Under the pieces are notes generated by a model, which ran no database searches, was not told the DNA's origin, and worked only from the letters and a program-made list of their open reading frames with translations. Shown here piece after piece: positions 61,293 through 64,000 of a DNA stretch of 64,000 bases. Numbering within the stretch: the first letter of the stretch is position 1; each line of letters begins with the position of its first letter. The position numbers were made by a program, and so were the translations under genes. Source of the DNA: CAZQHK01 sp964593455 (lineage in GTDB: Bacteria > Muiribacteriota > CAYSPT01); the NCBI GenBank assembly GCA_964593455.1, contig CAZQHK010000008.1, forward strand, positions 62,001 through 126,000, written 5' to 3'.

Positions 61293-62744
61293 ATGAAATG
61301 GATGGGTCGGTTATTGATCCCCGTGATAATTCTCCTTGCATTAGCTGGAGGAGACGGCGTGGCATACGCGTCGTTTAAACGAGGTATCGGAGCCAGGGCT
61401 CTGGGAATGGGGCAGGCCTTTACCGCTGTTGCCGATGATCCCAGCGCAGCTTATTGGAATCCAGCAGGGCTGGGAGAACTCGACGGTTACCATGTGTTGA
61501 CCATGCACGACGATCTCAGTTTTGACCGGAGTTTTGATTATGTAGGCCTGACACTTCCCGACAGTCTGGGAGGGACCCTGGGAGTCGGCTGGCAGCGGTT
61601 TACCGTTAGCGGCATCAAACAGTATGACTCGCTCAGAAACTATCTCGGCACCTTTAATGATACCGAGGATATGCTGACGCTTTCCTTCGGTCGCCGTCTC
61701 ACCAAATGGATGCTGATCGGCGGGAATTTCAAGTACTTCAGTCAAAAACTGCTCTCTTCCTACCGCGGATCAGGATTCGGGTTCGACATGGGAATGATGT
61801 TCAATCTCCACGACCAGTTCGACCTGGCTCTGGTGCTGCAGGATGTGGGCGGTAACCTGAAATGGAAGAACACCGCCAATGAGCCGGAAGACGAAATTCC
61901 GCTTGGTGTCCGGATGGGAACGGCCTGGCGCCCGCGCCAGAACATCCTGTTCGCGCTCGATCTGGAGAAAGAAGAGAATATGTCCGTAAGGACCAACTAC
62001 GGTGTGGAAGCCTGGTTTCGTGAGCGTTTCGGTGTCCGGGCAGGGTCCAATAACGGCGACTTCAATATAGGCGCCAGCCTGGTGCTGGGTAAATGGCAGC
62101 TCGATTACGCGTACATGTCGCATGAACTGGGAGAGATCAACAGGATCTCCGCCCGGGTAAGAATCGACGACGTGCTGGTCCGTGAATCGCCCCGCGCACT
62201 CAAAGAGACCGGCCGGGAAAGCAAACCATATGTACCGGCCCTGAAACCGGAAGTAGTGGAAATACCACCGGCCGTCGAGGTGGCCGGGACTAAACCCGCT
62301 CCCACACCGGTTGAAAGTATGCCGGCCATCGGAGAGAAATGGGTGGAGTACAAACCCGACACCATGCCCGCCGACAAACGCGATAAATCATCGGCACAGA
62401 CGCTGTATGAGCAAGGTAACAAGTTCCTGAACCAGAAAGAGTATGTCGAAGCCAGCGATCGGTTTAAAAAAGCGTTGATCGTAAACCCGTATTACACCGA
62501 TTGCTACCGCAAGCTCGGCGTTATCTACCAGCGCCGGAAAATGTACGAGGAAGCCATCAGGGCATACGAACAGGCGCTCTATCTGGAACCCTCGTCGCCC
62601 TATATCCACATCAGCCTGGGAGACATCTACGAGCGAGTCGGCATGCGGGAAAAGGCCATACTTCACTACAAGAAGACCATCGAACTCGATCCTACCGGCA
62701 AAGTGTCCAACATCGCCAAGAAGATGATCGAGGTTTTGGAATAG
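61293..62744 (+). CDS. PorV/UPF0164-like outer-membrane barrel fused to TPR domain
   Basis: The signal peptide is followed by the PorV/PorQ-type N-terminus RGIGARALGMGQAFTAVADD and PSAAYWNPAGLGEL, with a beta-barrel to about residue 285. A Pro-rich linker (about 300-365) leads to three TPR units (about 370-475: AQTLYEQGNKFLNQKEYVEA, YRKLGVIYQRRKMYEEAIRA and YIHISLGDIYERVGMREKAI). PorV proteins shuttle type IX substrates at the outer membrane. Fusion to TPRs is less usual. It is 26 bases after the FlgD-Ig protein gene, with AAGGAG before the ATG, so the two are likely co-transcribed. Confidence 0.85.
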   Translation: MKWMGRLLIPVIILLALAGGDGVAYASFKRGIGARALGMGQAFTAVADDPSAAYWNPAGLGELDGYHVLTMHDDLSFDRSFDYVGLTLPDSLGGTLGVGWQRFTVSGIKQYDSLRNYLGTFNDTEDMLTLSFGRRLTKWMLIGGNFKYFSQKLLSSYRGSGFGFDMGMMFNLHDQFDLALVLQDVGGNLKWKNTANEPEDEIPLGVRMGTAWRPRQNILFALDLEKEENMSVRTNYGVEAWFRERFGVRAGSNNGDFNIGASLVLGKWQLDYAYMSHELGEINRISARVRIDDVLVRESPRALKETGRESKPYVPALKPEVVEIPPAVEVAGTKPAPTPVESMPAIGEKWVEYKPDTMPADKRDKSSAQTLYEQGNKFLNQKEYVEASDRFKKALIVNPYYTDCYRKLGVIYQRRKMYEEAIRAYEQALYLEPSSPYIHISLGDIYERVGMREKAILHYKKTIELDPTGKVSNIAKKMIEVLE

Positions 62745-62771
62745 GCCTCGTCTCTCGCGGGAACCTGGTCT

Positions 62772-63545
62772 CTATCGCTTCACGCGGCTAAATAAATGCG
62801 CCCGGTACCTCGGGTTGTGCAGGTTCACGATCCCGTGCGCAATATCGGTGATGGAATTCATCTTGTGGACCACCGACCCGGGCCGTATCTTGTGCCCCAT
62901 CCCGAACACCGGAATATGCATGACCGTTTTATCATTCCAGGCGGCGATACTGTGCCGCCCCTGGTCGGTCATGCCGTGATCGGCGGAACAGATAATATTA
63001 TAAGGCTGACGGAGCGCGTCCAGGGCGCGTTTGATCTGCCCTACCCGCTGGTCGCACCGCTTGATGGCCCAGATATAGGGTGAGTCTTTCCGATAGATAT
63101 GGCTCGGCTCGTCTCGAACGATATGGGCGTACTCGTCCGGTTCCACCATGTAGACGTACATGAAATCGTAATACGGCATAACCCGGCAGGCGACATCCGT
63201 CCGGATCTGGTCGGAAGTGTAGTTCCCCCTCCGGTCATACAGATTGTCAAATACCGTCGTGGCACCGCGGCCGCTGTAATAATCCGTTCCGATGGAAGCA
63301 GTTTTCAAACCGTAACTGCTCAGCCGCTGGAAGATGGTGGGATGATTGTGGAAATCCTTGTGACCGACCAAAAGCTTGGCCGTGCATTCCGTGGTCAGGG
63401 TGGGTAGCTGGGTATACACGTTACTAAACCAGACGCCGTGTCTGATTATGTTGGTGAAATTGGGAAGACCAATCCATTTATTGATAAGCCTGATAGCATC
63501 GTACCGAACACCATCGATCAGGACCAGCACAGTTTTCATTTTCAT
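62772..63545 (-). CDS. Alkaline-phosphatase-superfamily phosphodiesterase/pyrophosphatase-like protein
   Basis: Nucleotide pyrophosphatase/phosphodiesterase-like fold. Metal and nucleophile positions are visible: TVLVLIDGVRYDAI (Asp), TQLPTLTTECT (Thr nucleophile region), MVEPDEYAH (Asp-x-x-x-His) and CSADHGMTDQGRHS (Asp-His and later His). About 257 residues, shorter than eukaryotic NPPs, with no signal peptide, so it is probably cytoplasmic. MKMKTVLV is chosen as the start; AAAGGAACG lies 11 bases before it. It converges with the PorV-TPR gene. The substrate is unknown. Confidence 0.78.
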   Translation of the reverse strand: MKMKTVLVLIDGVRYDAIRLINKWIGLPNFTNIIRHGVWFSNVYTQLPTLTTECTAKLLVGHKDFHNHPTIFQRLSSYGLKTASIGTDYYSGRGATTVFDNLYDRRGNYTSDQIRTDVACRVMPYYDFMYVYMVEPDEYAHIVRDEPSHIYRKDSPYIWAIKRCDQRVGQIKRALDALRQPYNIICSADHGMTDQGRHSIAAWNDKTVMHIPVFGMGHKIRPGSVVHKMNSITDIAHGIVNLHNPRYRAHLFSRVKR

Positions 63546-63731
63546 AGGTAGGTAATCGTTCCTTTCTTGCACACGTACGCCCGGAATTCGATACACTGTA
63601 GAGCCGGTGACAATGTGATAGCGGACCGGATGTCCGGGAAGCGTATCGCAACATTGTACACCTAATCGGGCTTTTCGTGAAGAGGAAAATTTCCTTTTTC
63701 TACAATATCATCTTCCCGGTGCTGCTTTTAA

Positions 63732-64000
63732 TTATACAGACCACAAGATATCTTTTTTCTCTAGCTTGCGGTGAACGGAACACGTGAAAGAGTAATCATT
63801 ATCGTCGTAAACATACGTTCCGTTCTTGGGGCATCGAGGAACCTTTGTAGAAAAGTAAGGTGAGAGCAACTTCTCGACCTCGGCATTATCCGTGATGACT
63901 CCGCTCGGGAAAACATCCTTGTCGTTTTCCAGTTTCCAGAGTTGTACTCTATATCCAATATAAGTCATGTTCTTCGTGCAACTTATCGATTTTCTCCGGC
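63732..64000 (-). CDS. Pilin/pseudopilin-like C-terminal region (5' partial)
   Basis: The frame is open to the window edge with no stop, so the start probably lies outside. The visible residues read SCTKNMTYIGYRVQLWKLEN, then VPRCPKNGTYVYDD and TCSVHRK. The spacing resembles type II/IV pilin-like proteins that have a C-x-x-N start, a helical stretch, CPxGGxY and TCSxHG at the end. An ATG at 63968 would give a 78-residue protein without the hydrophobic N-terminal helix, which makes a partial gene more likely. Confidence 0.5.
   Translation of the reverse strand, partial: RRKSISCTKNMTYIGYRVQLWKLENDKDVFPSGVITDNAEVEKLLSPYFSTKVPRCPKNGTYVYDDNDYSFTCSVHRKLEKKDILWSV

Overview
The window is a stretch of bacterial chromosome with roughly balanced base composition. 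It opens inside ffh and closes inside a probable pilin-like gene. The organism looks like an uncultured diderm, probably anaerobic. Outer-membrane beta-barrels, a PorV-type protein, lipoproteins and a LolA-like protein indicate an outer membrane. A hybrid-cluster protein of the [4Fe-4S] type, a ferredoxin and an Rrf2 regulator indicate anaerobic life. The first operon has a Firmicutes-like order (rpsP-khpA-ylqD-rimM-trmD-rplS-lepB-rbgA). I cannot place the organism in a named phylum from sequence alone.

Region 1 (0-15.0 kb, all plus strand) is a dense housekeeping block: ffh, rpsP, khpA, ylqD, rimM, trmD, rplS, lepB, rbgA, phoH, pgpH, ybeY, two CNNM/CBS proteins, a DUF502 protein, a DUF3048 protein and era. 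It covers protein targeting and export, ribosome and tRNA maturation and c-di-AMP turnover. Many genes overlap or nearly touch. YbeY and RbgA each depart from family signature residues.

Region 2 (15.0-30.7 kb, mixed strands) holds exported proteins of unknown role, an exported CHAD protein, a flavoprotein, and a CaCA-type exchanger overlapping a cyclase whose RDD membrane domain is split by two secretin-type STN repeats. It also holds a Trm9-like methyltransferase divergent from Elp3 (a probable wobble-uridine modification pair), a HEAT-STAS-PilZ protein and P5C dehydrogenase.

Region 3 (30.7-36.0 kb) has a tandem pair of exported paralogues sharing a promoter motif. A repeat-rich stretch follows, with a 5'-truncated LolA-like gene, a beta-barrel gene and a barrel fragment.

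Region 4 (36.0-52 kb) carries a membrane-protein pair, a GDSL hydrolase and two adjacent GAF-GAF-cyclase genes whose catalytic defects are complementary. These resemble the C1/C2 halves of mammalian adenylyl cyclase and are the strongest candidate for an undescribed system here. A thioredoxin-fold DUF255 lipoprotein, a cation diffusion facilitator and a tandem HD-GYP protein follow. Together with PgpH and the PilZ protein, the window is rich in cyclic-nucleotide signalling.

Region 5 (52-55.3 kb) is an Rrf2-ferredoxin-Hcp redox/nitrosative-stress cluster with a visible promoter and palindromic operator. Region 6 (55.3-64 kb) holds a cluster of short repeats, beta-propeller lipoproteins, tRNA-Pro(CGG), a BNR/FlgD-Ig secreted protein next to a PorV-TPR outer-membrane protein, and a phosphodiesterase-like protein. 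I saw no transposase, integrase, CRISPR array or rRNA gene.
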